64,000 bases of DNA from an uncultured Acetobacteraceae bacterium (GTDB lineage Bacteria > Pseudomonadota > Alphaproteobacteria > Acetobacterales > Acetobacteraceae), in the NCBI GenBank assembly GCA_903877125.1, contig CAIRCM010000079.1, positions 1 to 64,000 of the forward strand, given 5' to 3'. Every line of letters begins with the position of its first letter. The first letter of the stretch is position 1. Below the pieces are notes generated by a model that was not told the origin of the DNA, did no database searches, and was given only the letters and a program-made list of their open reading frames with translations. This document shows, in pieces, positions 11,368 to 22,240 of this stretch. Position numbers and translations under genes: made by a program.

Positions 11368-12408
11368 ATGAGCAATCTATACGCCGGCATCGCCGGTTAC
11401 GTCGGACGCGCGGACCAGAAGGGTCTCGTCGGTGTGTTCTCCCGGCAGGATGGGGAAGATCGCTGGGAACATGCGGTGACCGACGCCGAATGCTTCACCG
11501 TTCACATTCATCCGACCGACCCCACGGTGGTCTATGCCGGCACCTCGGACGGTGTTTACCGCTCCACCGACAAGGGCCGCACGTTCAAGCGCACCGCCTT
11601 CCCGGGCAAGACCCAGATCTGGTCGTTCCTGGTCGATTCCACCAATCCGGACCTGGTGTTCGCGGGCGCCTCCCCGATCGCGATGTACCGTTCGGAGGAC
11701 CGCGGCGAGAGCTGGCGCGAACTGCCTAACCCCGGCATGCCGGATCGTGCGGTCATGCCCTTCGCCTGTCGCGTCATGCGCCTCGCGCAGCACCCCTCCC
11801 AGCCCGGCACGATGTATGCCGCGCTCGAAGTGAACGGCGTGATGAAGACCACCGACGGCGGCGAGAGCTGGACGGATGTCAGCGCCGACCTCATCCGGTT
11901 GGCGCAACTGCCGCATCTGAAAAGCAAGATCGTCAGCAATACCTATAACGAGGGTATGCTCGACGGCCACGCCATCGCCATCACGCCGGCCGATCCGGAC
12001 GCGGTGATCCTCGCAGTCCGCATGGGCCTGTTCCGCACTGCCGACGGCGGCAAGAGCTGGCAGGACATGGAACTCGGCCGCTTTTCCAACACCACCTACG
12101 GCCGCGACATCAAGGTATCCCCGACCGACCCGAACACGCTGTACGCCGCGCTGAGCGTGGCCGCCGCGAGCAAGGACGGCGCGTTGTTCCGCTCCACCGA
12201 CAAGGGCGAAACCTGGAGCCGGTTCGACAAGGTCCAGGTGCACGGCACCATCATGTCCGTCGCACTGCACCAGAAGGACCCCAACAAGGTCTATCTGGGC
12301 GCGCGTTACGACGGTGAGGTCTACGGCACCGAAGATGGCGGCGAGACCTGGAATCCGGCGCATCTGCCGCACGGCGTGAAGGATATTTACTCGTTGGCGG
12401 TTGGGTAG
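11368..12408 (+). CDS. BNR/sialidase-like beta-propeller protein
   Basis: Repeated S-x-D-x-G-x-x-W motifs (RSTDKGRTF, RSEDRGESW, KTTDGGESW, RTADGGKSW, GTEDGGETW). Confidence 0.85.
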   Translation: MSNLYAGIAGYVGRADQKGLVGVFSRQDGEDRWEHAVTDAECFTVHIHPTDPTVVYAGTSDGVYRSTDKGRTFKRTAFPGKTQIWSFLVDSTNPDLVFAGASPIAMYRSEDRGESWRELPNPGMPDRAVMPFACRVMRLAQHPSQPGTMYAALEVNGVMKTTDGGESWTDVSADLIRLAQLPHLKSKIVSNTYNEGMLDGHAIAITPADPDAVILAVRMGLFRTADGGKSWQDMELGRFSNTTYGRDIKVSPTDPNTLYAALSVAAASKDGALFRSTDKGETWSRFDKVQVHGTIMSVALHQKDPNKVYLGARYDGEVYGTEDGGETWNPAHLPHGVKDIYSLAVG

Positions 12409-12420
12409 GTTTGACAAAAG

Positions 12421-12443
12421 GCCGCGGGCCTCGTGCCCGCGGC
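12421..12443 (-). terminator. Hairpin GCCGCGGGC-CTCGT-GCCCGCGGC, followed by U-run on minus strand
   Basis: Perfect 9-bp stem between convergent genes; TTTT follows on minus strand. Confidence 0.75.
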
Positions 12444-12459
12444 TGGGTCAACAGGGCCC

Positions 12460-13176
12460 CTATCCGCCACCTTCCAAATAAGCCGCCCGTATCTCCGGTC
12501 GTGCCAGCAGGTCCAACCCGCTGCCGGCCATCGTGATCGCCCCGTTCACCAGCACATACCCCCGGTGCGCCAGCCGTAGTGCCTGATGGGCGTTCTGCTC
12601 CACCAGCAGCACCGTCAGCCCCGTCTCCCGGTTCAGCGTCCGGATCGCCGAGAAAATCTGCCGCACCACCAAAGGCGCCAACCCCAGCGAAGGCTCGTCC
12701 AGCAGCAGCAACCGAGGCCGTGCCATCAGCGCCCGCCCGATCGCCAGCATCTGCTGCTCCCCGCCCGAAAGCGTTCCCCCGCGCTGTGCCAACCGCTCCC
12801 TTAAGCGGGGAAACAGAGCGCAGACTTCATCCATCACGCCGGCAATATTGCTTTGCCCCGCGACCTCCGCCCCCATGATCAGATTTTCCCGCACCGTCAT
12901 GCGCCCGAAAATCCGCCGCCCTTCCGGCGCCTGCGCAATCCGCCGCCGCATGATCAGAAGCGTCGGCATCCGCGTGATATCGGTTCCGTCATAGACGATC
13001 GAACCCGCCCGAGCCTGCGGGCTCCCGCACACCGTCATCATCAACGTCGATTTCCCGGCCCCGTTGGCGCCGATCAACGTGACGATCTCCCCCTCGTTCA
13101 CCTCCAGCGATACATCCCGCAGTGCCTGGATCGCACCGTAAAACGTGGAAACACCCGTCAGCGACAGCAGGCTCAT
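12460..13176 (-). CDS. livF: Liv-type ABC transporter ATP-binding protein (LivF)
   Basis: GANGAGKST, LSGGEQQMLAIGRALM, LLLDEPSLGL. Confidence 0.92.
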   Translation of the reverse strand: MSLLSLTGVSTFYGAIQALRDVSLEVNEGEIVTLIGANGAGKSTLMMTVCGSPQARAGSIVYDGTDITRMPTLLIMRRRIAQAPEGRRIFGRMTVRENLIMGAEVAGQSNIAGVMDEVCALFPRLRERLAQRGGTLSGGEQQMLAIGRALMARPRLLLLDEPSLGLAPLVVRQIFSAIRTLNRETGLTVLLVEQNAHQALRLAHRGYVLVNGAITMAGSGLDLLARPEIRAAYLEGGG

Positions 13177-13961
13177 GCGTCCTCGCCCTCGCCCAGATAG
13201 GCCGCGATCACCGCCGGATCGGCTCGCACCTCCGCCGGGGTGCCGTCGCTGATCTTCCGGCCGCGATCCAGCACCACGATATGGTCCGAAATCCGCATCA
13301 CCACGCCCATATCGTGCTCGATCAGCAGCAACGAGCAACCGCCATCGCGAATGCCCAGCAGCAATTGATTGAGCGCCTCGCTTTCCCGAGGATTCAGGCC
13401 CGCCGCCGGTTCGTCCAGACACAGCAGTTCCGGGTCGATACACATCGCCCGAGCAATCTCCAGCCGCCGTTGCGCCCCGTATGGCAGCGATCCCGCGGGG
13501 TCGTTGGCCCGATCGACCAAACCGATCCGCTCCAGCCAATACCGCGCCTTCTCGATCCCCGCCTGCTCGGCGGCCCGGTAACCGCCAAGCCCCAGCACCG
13601 CCATCACACCAAACCCAGTCGCCGCCATCAGCGCGTTGTGTTGGGCGACCAGCAGGTTCTCCAACACCGTCATCCCCGCGAACAGCCGGATGTTCTGAAA
13701 CGTGCGGGCGATTTTCCCACGCGAGGCGATCAGGTGCCCGGCCATCCGCTCCAGCCTGAACCGGCTCCCGTCGGCATGGGCCACCTCGATCGTCCCGCTG
13801 CTTGGCCGATAAAACCCGGTGACGCAGTTAAATACGGTGGTCTTCCCAGCCCCGTTCGGACCGATCACCGCCGTGACCTCCCCCGCCCGCGCCTGGAACG
13901 TCAGATCGTCCACCGCGGTCAGCCCGCCAAACCGCATGGTCAGGTTGGTAACTGACAGCAT
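13173..13961 (-). CDS. livG: Liv-type ABC transporter ATP-binding protein (LivG)
   Basis: GPNGAGKTTVFNCVTGFYRP, LCLDEPAAGLNPRE. Confidence 0.93.
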   Translation of the reverse strand: MLSVTNLTMRFGGLTAVDDLTFQARAGEVTAVIGPNGAGKTTVFNCVTGFYRPSSGTIEVAHADGSRFRLERMAGHLIASRGKIARTFQNIRLFAGMTVLENLLVAQHNALMAATGFGVMAVLGLGGYRAAEQAGIEKARYWLERIGLVDRANDPAGSLPYGAQRRLEIARAMCIDPELLCLDEPAAGLNPRESEALNQLLLGIRDGGCSLLLIEHDMGVVMRISDHIVVLDRGRKISDGTPAEVRADPAVIAAYLGEGEDA

Positions 13962-15241
13962 CAGCGCATCTCGGCCGTCGCGGTGCGACCGGACACCAGC
14001 CCGCGCGGCCGCAGCACCATCATCACCACCAGCGCCAGCCCGAAAATCAGCATCCGGTATGTCGGCAGATCGCCCGCGAGACCGGAGAACCACTCGCTCC
14101 CCATCTGCTCGCCGACGGTGCTCAGCAGATCGCGCAGCATTTCCAACCCGCCAACCATCACCAGCGCCGCCAAAGCCACGCCAAGCTGAGAACCCAACCC
14201 GCCCAGCACCACAATCGCCAAGACAGTCGCGCTTTCGATGAAGGTAAAACTCTCGGGGCTGATGAACGCCTGCCGCGTGGCGAAGAACGCGCCGGCGAAC
14301 CCGGCGAACATCGCGCCCGTGGCGAAAGCGGTGAGTTTGGTGGTGGTGACGTTGATACCCAAGGACCGGCAGGCGATCTCATCCTCCCGCAACGCTTCCC
14401 ACGCACGCCCCAGCGGCAGCCGGCGCAGCCGCAGCGTCACCCAATTGGTCAGCAGTGCCAGCGCCAGGATGAGGTAGTAGAGGAAAATGACCCGGTGGAT
14501 CGTCTCTGCCTCGATCCCGAAGAAACCCGCGACCGTGTCGTCCCCGTCGTCCATGCTGAACCGCAGCCCGAACAGCGTCGGCCGCGGAATGTCGGTGATC
14601 CCGTTCGGCCCATGCGTCAGGCTGACCCAGTTGATCAGCAGCACGCGGATGATCTCCCCGAACGCCAGCGTCACGATGGCCAGATAATCCCCGCGCAGCC
14701 GCAGCACCGGGAATCCCAGCAGCACGCCCCAGAACGCCGCCATGATCCCCGCCAACGGCAGGCAGATCCAAAACCCCAGCCCAAAGTGCTCGGCCAGCAA
14801 TGCGTAGGAGTAGGCACCAACGGCGTAGAACGCGACATATCCAAGGTCCAGCAACCCCGCGAGACCCACGACGATGTTCAGCCCCCAACCCAGCATCACG
14901 TACGTCAGCACCAGCGTGCCCAGGTCCACGTAATAGCGGGATCCGGTCAACGGCAGCAGCACCGCCGCCGCCAGCAATATCGGCGCAACGAACCGGTTCG
15001 CCGCCTTCGGCACGATCTTCGACGCGCGGATCGTCCGTGCCTCCTTCCCCGGCCGGTCCGCCCACAGGTGCATGACCAGCCGCCCGACGAAGACCAAACC
15101 CACCAGAACAGCCGCCGCGATCGGCCGTCCGCGCAGGACAAGCCCCCGATCGCCGTTGTCCAGCACCAGTCCGACCATGGGCACGAAAAGGCCCAGAGCG
15201 ATGACGGCGGATAGAAACGCGTCGCGCAGCGCGGCCATCAT
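13961..15241 (-). CDS. livM: Liv-type ABC transporter permease (LivM)
   Basis: GLNIVVGLAGLLDLGYVAFYAVGAYSYALL; multi-TM; start MMAALRDAF at 15241. Confidence 0.92.
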   Translation of the reverse strand: MMAALRDAFLSAVIALGLFVPMVGLVLDNGDRGLVLRGRPIAAAVLVGLVFVGRLVMHLWADRPGKEARTIRASKIVPKAANRFVAPILLAAAVLLPLTGSRYYVDLGTLVLTYVMLGWGLNIVVGLAGLLDLGYVAFYAVGAYSYALLAEHFGLGFWICLPLAGIMAAFWGVLLGFPVLRLRGDYLAIVTLAFGEIIRVLLINWVSLTHGPNGITDIPRPTLFGLRFSMDDGDDTVAGFFGIEAETIHRVIFLYYLILALALLTNWVTLRLRRLPLGRAWEALREDEIACRSLGINVTTTKLTAFATGAMFAGFAGAFFATRQAFISPESFTFIESATVLAIVVLGGLGSQLGVALAALVMVGGLEMLRDLLSTVGEQMGSEWFSGLAGDLPTYRMLIFGLALVVMMVLRPRGLVSGRTATAEMR

Positions 15242-16209
15242 ACCTTCTCGACCTCCGCCCGGCCCATGATCCCGTTCGGACGGAAGATCAGCACCAGGAT
15301 CAGGACTGAGAACGCCGCGACGTCCTTGTATTCGACCGGCAGGAACGCCGACCACCCGACCTCGATCAGCCCGATCAACAAACCGCCGAGCACCGCGCCT
15401 GGCAGGCTTCCGATCCCGCCCAACACGGCGGCGGTGAAGGCTTTGACTCCCGCCAGGAAGCCGATGAAAAAGTCGATCACGCCGTAATACAGCAGGAACA
15501 ACAGCCCCGCGACGGCGGCCAGCGCGGCGCCGATCACGAATGTCAGGCTGATCGTCCGGTCGGTATCGATGCCCATCAGGCCCGCCATTTTCAGGTCCTG
15601 CTCGCAGGCGCGCATCGATCGGCCCAGCGGCGTTTTCGTCACCAGCCAGGTGAAAACCGCCAGCACCACCAACGTCGTCACCACGATCGCGATCTGCATC
15701 CACGACAGCTGAACCGCGAAATTGCCGTCGTCCATCAGCGCGATCCCGCCGGGCAACAATGCCTCCATCGGCTTGACCCGCGCCCCCTGCCCCACCTGAA
15801 CGAAATTCTGCAGCACGATCGACATGCCGATCGCACTAATCAGCGGCGCCAACCGGAACGACCCGCGCAATGGCCGATACGCCACCCGCTCCACCGTCCA
15901 GCCATAGAGCGCGGCGAGTCCGGCGGCGAATATCAAGGTCAAAGCCAACGCCAACGGAACCGCCGTGATCCCCAGCGATGCGAGCCCCAGCAGCGCGATC
16001 AGGGACAGAAACGAGCCGACCATGAAAATGTCGCCATGGGCGAAGTTGATCATGCCGATAATGCCGTAGACCATGGTGTACCCGACCGCGATCAGGCCAT
16101 AGATCATGCCCAGGGTCACACCGTTGATCAGTTGCTGCAGCGCGTATGCCAGGGCCGGGACTCCAGGAACGTTCGTCACAACCAAACACGCCCCGGACGC
16201 TGTCGGCAA
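15238..16209 (-). CDS. livH: Liv-type ABC transporter permease (LivH)
   Basis: LQQLINGVTLGMIYGLIAVGYTMVYGIIGMINFAHGDIFMVG. Start may be an internal GTG about 30 nt downstream. Confidence 0.92.
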   Translation of the reverse strand: MPTASGACLVVTNVPGVPALAYALQQLINGVTLGMIYGLIAVGYTMVYGIIGMINFAHGDIFMVGSFLSLIALLGLASLGITAVPLALALTLIFAAGLAALYGWTVERVAYRPLRGSFRLAPLISAIGMSIVLQNFVQVGQGARVKPMEALLPGGIALMDDGNFAVQLSWMQIAIVVTTLVVLAVFTWLVTKTPLGRSMRACEQDLKMAGLMGIDTDRTISLTFVIGAALAAVAGLLFLLYYGVIDFFIGFLAGVKAFTAAVLGGIGSLPGAVLGGLLIGLIEVGWSAFLPVEYKDVAAFSVLILVLIFRPNGIMGRAEVEKV

Positions 16210-16284
16210 GACGACAGTCGCGCGCCCCCTTCGCCCCGCCCGTTTCCCGCACTACTGTCCCGCAAGACGATCCGGACCGACTCA

Positions 16285-17505
16285 ATGCCTCTTGCCGCCT
16301 TCGCCATCGACAAGCTCCGCCATTCGGCGTGGCTCAACCGCGAGCGGATCGTCGCCTGGTGCGCCATTCTCGCGATGCTGGAGGCTGCGCTGCTGATCGG
16401 CATCGCGCTGTGGCAGCACGGCGCGTTCGGACCGGCCCCCTCCCGTTCCAGCGATTTCCTGAGCTTCTATGCCGCCGGCAAGCTCGTGCTCGCCGGCACG
16501 CCCGCTCTGGCATACGACCAGAACGCGCATTTCATGGCCGAGCAGGCGATCAAAGGCGCCGGCATTCCCTACCAATTTTTCTTTTACCCGCCGGTCTATC
16601 TGCCGTTTTGCGCCTTGCTGGCGATCCTGCCCTATTATCCCGCCTTCATCCTGTTCCAACTGGCGCCCCTGATCCCCTTCGTTCTAATCGCCCGATCGAT
16701 CCTGAAGATGCCGGGGTTGGCCTGGCTCGTGCCAGTCCTGGCATTTCCGGCGATCTTCTGGACCGTCGGCCTGGGCCAGAACGCGTTCCTGACCGCCGCG
16801 CTGTTCGGCGGTTTCACCGTGCTGCTGGATCGCAGGCCCTTCTCGGCCGGCATGCTGCTGGGCCTGATCTGCTACAAGCCCCATTTCGGCGTCCTCGTCC
16901 CCATCGCGTTGATCGCCGGCAATCGCTGGCGCACCTTCGCCGCCGCCGCCATCACCATCGCAGCCATGGTCGCGCTGTCCGTCGCACTGTTCGGTACCCG
17001 GACCTGGTTCGCCTATATCGCCGCGACGCTGGACGCCAAAGCGGTCTTCGGATCAGGCCGCATCGACTATGCCGGCATGATCACCGTATTCGGTGCCGAG
17101 CGTCTGATGGGCTTCGCCAATGCCCCAGCCTATGGGCTGCAGATCATCGTGAGCCTGGAGATGGTCACCCTGGTCGCGCTGATGTGGCGCCGCCAGATCA
17201 GCCCGGCTTTGCAGTTCGTCACCTTGATTTCGGCGACACTGCTCGCGGTGCCGGTCGCGCTGATCTACGACCAGATGCTCCTGCTTCTCGCAGTCGTCTG
17301 GTTCACGAGCGAAGCGCGGCGAAGCGGGTTCCTGTCGTGGGAGCGCCTGGCCCTGGCGGGGATCTACCTGCTGGCGTTGCTGACGTGGCCGGTCGGCACC
17401 GTGTGGCACCTGCCATTGGGGCCGATCCCGCCATCGATCCTTCTGCTGCTTTGCGTTCGCCGGTTGTGGCGGACGCTTGAACTCAGGCCACGCCGTACTG
17501 CTTGA
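16285..17505 (+). CDS. Glycosyltransferase 87 / DUF2029-like integral membrane protein
   Basis: Multi-TM with SSDFLSFYAAGKLVLAGTPALAYD and FFYPPVYLPFCALLAILPY. Confidence 0.75.
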   Translation: MPLAAFAIDKLRHSAWLNRERIVAWCAILAMLEAALLIGIALWQHGAFGPAPSRSSDFLSFYAAGKLVLAGTPALAYDQNAHFMAEQAIKGAGIPYQFFFYPPVYLPFCALLAILPYYPAFILFQLAPLIPFVLIARSILKMPGLAWLVPVLAFPAIFWTVGLGQNAFLTAALFGGFTVLLDRRPFSAGMLLGLICYKPHFGVLVPIALIAGNRWRTFAAAAITIAAMVALSVALFGTRTWFAYIAATLDAKAVFGSGRIDYAGMITVFGAERLMGFANAPAYGLQIIVSLEMVTLVALMWRRQISPALQFVTLISATLLAVPVALIYDQMLLLLAVVWFTSEARRSGFLSWERLALAGIYLLALLTWPVGTVWHLPLGPIPPSILLLLCVRRLWRTLELRPRRTA

Positions 17506-18337
17506 ACCAGGCCAGCATCCGCTTCCACCCATCCGCCGCGTCGGCCTTGTTGTAGCTGGGGCGGTAGTCGGCATGGAAGCCATGGCCGGCATCCGGGTAA
17601 ATGACGATCTCCACGGTTTTATGCGCGGCTTTCGCCTTGGCCTGTGCTGCCCTGACGGCGGCGACCGGAATGCTGGTATCCTGCTCGCCGTACAAACCCA
17701 GCAGCGGACAGTGGAGCGAGTCGGCATAATCGGTCGCGGTGGCCGGCTGGATCGGCGTCGGCGTGCCACCAACCGGGCCATACCAAGCGACCGCCGCCTT
17801 CACCTGTGTGGAATGCGCCGCATAGAGCCAAGTCATCCGCCCGCCCCGGCAAAATCCGGTGACACCAAGTCGCTGAACGTCGCCCTTATGCGCCGCGGCC
17901 CAGGCGACCGTCGCGTCGGCATCGGCCATATACTGCGCGTCCGGCTCCTTGGAGATAACGTCCGAAATGATCTGCTTGACGTCGGTCATCTTCGACAGAT
18001 CGCCGATCCGGGCATAATATTCGGTCGCTACCGCCATATAGCCAGCTTTGGCGAGGCGGCGGCAGACATCCTTGATATAGTCATGAACCCCGAAAATCTC
18101 CTCATTGACGAGGATGACCGGGAAATGCGTGCCCTTGGCCGGCCGCGCGTAGTAGGCGGGGAGTTCGCCGCCGGGGACCGGGATCTTCGTCTCGCCGGTC
18201 TCGATGCCGGTCGCGTCGGTCTGGATGGCCTGCGCCTGAACCCGTTCGGTCGCCAGCGTCAGCCCCGAAATCAGCGACGTCATCACGAACCCGCGCCGTG
18301 CCATGGGATAGTTTTGTAAGCCGGATATCTCGTTCAT
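17483..18337 (-). CDS. Dienelactone hydrolase family protein
   Basis: VILVNEEIFGVHDYIKDVCRRLAKAGY, GVTGFCRGGRMTWLYAA, DAGHGFHADYRPSYN. Confidence 0.9.
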   Translation of the reverse strand: MNEISGLQNYPMARRGFVMTSLISGLTLATERVQAQAIQTDATGIETGETKIPVPGGELPAYYARPAKGTHFPVILVNEEIFGVHDYIKDVCRRLAKAGYMAVATEYYARIGDLSKMTDVKQIISDVISKEPDAQYMADADATVAWAAAHKGDVQRLGVTGFCRGGRMTWLYAAHSTQVKAAVAWYGPVGGTPTPIQPATATDYADSLHCPLLGLYGEQDTSIPVAAVRAAQAKAKAAHKTVEIVIYPDAGHGFHADYRPSYNKADAADGWKRMLAWFKQYGVA

Positions 18338-18509
18338 GGGGCCCTTCCTCCGCCGATCCTTGGACGGTACGAGCATAGCACGCGTCGGCGTGCCGTCCCA
18401 AGGACGCGACGGTTTATTTTTCCTTGGTGCGAGCCAACCGCATGGCTAATTGCCCGTTCATCGATCCGCGGGCGGCCCTGCTCGTCCAGGTCAGCGCGTG
18501 TGGTATCGC

Positions 18510-19682
18510 CTACCCCCGCTCCAGCCGCACGCTCGACCGGATCTCCAGCACGCTCAGAAAGAACGCCCCGTAGGCCGTCTGGAACGCCAGCAGGATCGCC
18601 GTCGCCGACGGAATAACCAGCCGCATCGTCTGGCTCGGCGCCATCATGCCGAACGCGTGCGTACCCCAAGCCGACACCGCGCCCACGCCCATGCCGAGCC
18701 CCAAAAGCAATAACAACGCGCCGGCGATCAGCCCGCGTTCCAGCGTCGCGACACTCATGAGGCGGCGGAACGATGGGTCGTCCGGCACAAACCCCTCCCG
18801 CGTGCCGTAGACTTTGGCGAACGTCCAGAACTGGATCGCCTGGTAACCCACATTCACTGCCGCCGACGCATACAGCAGCGTGTGAATGTCGAAGGTAATG
18901 CCCGCCACGTGACCCGGCCCTGGCAGCAGCCACAGCATTGCCAACACCCCCACCGCGATTGCCGCGAGGCCGGGATACAGGAAGAGCCAGCGCGGGCTGA
19001 ACAGCAGCAGGAACCGCAGGTGACGCCAGCCGTCGCGCCAACTGCGCAGATGCGGCGGGCGGGATCGCCCGTCGGGGGACAGGGTCGTGGGAACTTCGGC
19101 GATCCGCAGGCCTGCAATGGTCGCCTTGATGACCATCTCGCTCGCGAATTCCATACCCGTCGTCTGCAGATCCAGTCCCAGAATCGCGGCCCTGTCGAAC
19201 CCACGCAGGCCGCAATGAAAATCCCCGCTCGGGCTGTGGAAGAACAGCCGCCCGATCCCCGTAAGCACCGGATTGCCGAGATACCGGTGCAACGGCGGCA
19301 TCGCACCCGGCGCGATCCCGCCCTTGAACCGGTTGCCCATCACAAGCTGCCACCCCTCCCGCAACCGCTCCACAAAACCATCGAGGCGCGAGAAATCGTA
19401 GCTGTCGTCGCTGTCGCCCATGATGACGTAGCGGCCTTTCGCGGCCTCGATCCCGCCGATCAACGCACTGCCGTAACCCTTGGCCGCGATCGGCACGACC
19501 CTCGCACCGTGCGCGACGGCGATCGCCTGCGACCCGTCGGTGCTCCCGTTGTCGGCGATCAAAACCTCGCCGGTCACGCCCGCGCGCGCCAGAAAGTCGC
19601 GTGCCTTGTCGATGCAAACCGCCAGCGTTTCCGCCTCGTTCAGGCACGGCATCAGGATCGTCAGTTCGACGGCTTCGGTCAT
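18510..19682 (-). CDS. Family 2 glycosyltransferase (dolichol-phosphate-type) with C-terminal TM region
   Basis: ELTILMPCLNEAETLAVCIDKA, IADNGSTDGSQ, GDSDDSYDFSRL. Confidence 0.9.
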   Translation of the reverse strand: MTEAVELTILMPCLNEAETLAVCIDKARDFLARAGVTGEVLIADNGSTDGSQAIAVAHGARVVPIAAKGYGSALIGGIEAAKGRYVIMGDSDDSYDFSRLDGFVERLREGWQLVMGNRFKGGIAPGAMPPLHRYLGNPVLTGIGRLFFHSPSGDFHCGLRGFDRAAILGLDLQTTGMEFASEMVIKATIAGLRIAEVPTTLSPDGRSRPPHLRSWRDGWRHLRFLLLFSPRWLFLYPGLAAIAVGVLAMLWLLPGPGHVAGITFDIHTLLYASAAVNVGYQAIQFWTFAKVYGTREGFVPDDPSFRRLMSVATLERGLIAGALLLLLGLGMGVGAVSAWGTHAFGMMAPSQTMRLVIPSATAILLAFQTAYGAFFLSVLEIRSSVRLERG

Positions 19683-19840
19683 GATTGTGATCGGCCCCTC
19701 TCGCAGAGCAACGGTACCATTGCTCCGGGGCTTTTGCCGTCAATCGCCGCGCTTCGCCAGTTCTCGTCCCATATGTCAGGCGTCTTGCTCTTCCCTCCCA
19801 CGGATGCGAGAACGCGCGACTTAATGGACCGCTCAACTAA

Positions 19841-22096
<2,256 letters not shown>

Positions 22097-22112
22097 CGCG
22101 CCGCACGACCGA

Positions 22113-22136
22113 CCCGCCCTGAACCATCAGGGCGGG
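22113..22136 (+). terminator. Hairpin CCCGCCCTGA-ACCA-TCAGGGCGGG
   Basis: Perfect 10-bp stem 17 nt after the icd stop. Confidence 0.75.
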
Positions 22137-22240
22137 AACGCGTTTTCGCGCGATGGTTGCATTCCCAAGCTGGCCGCCCATCTGCTAGCATTGCGCGACA
22201 TGGTCGGGATCATGGACCATGCAACCGGACCCCACCACGC

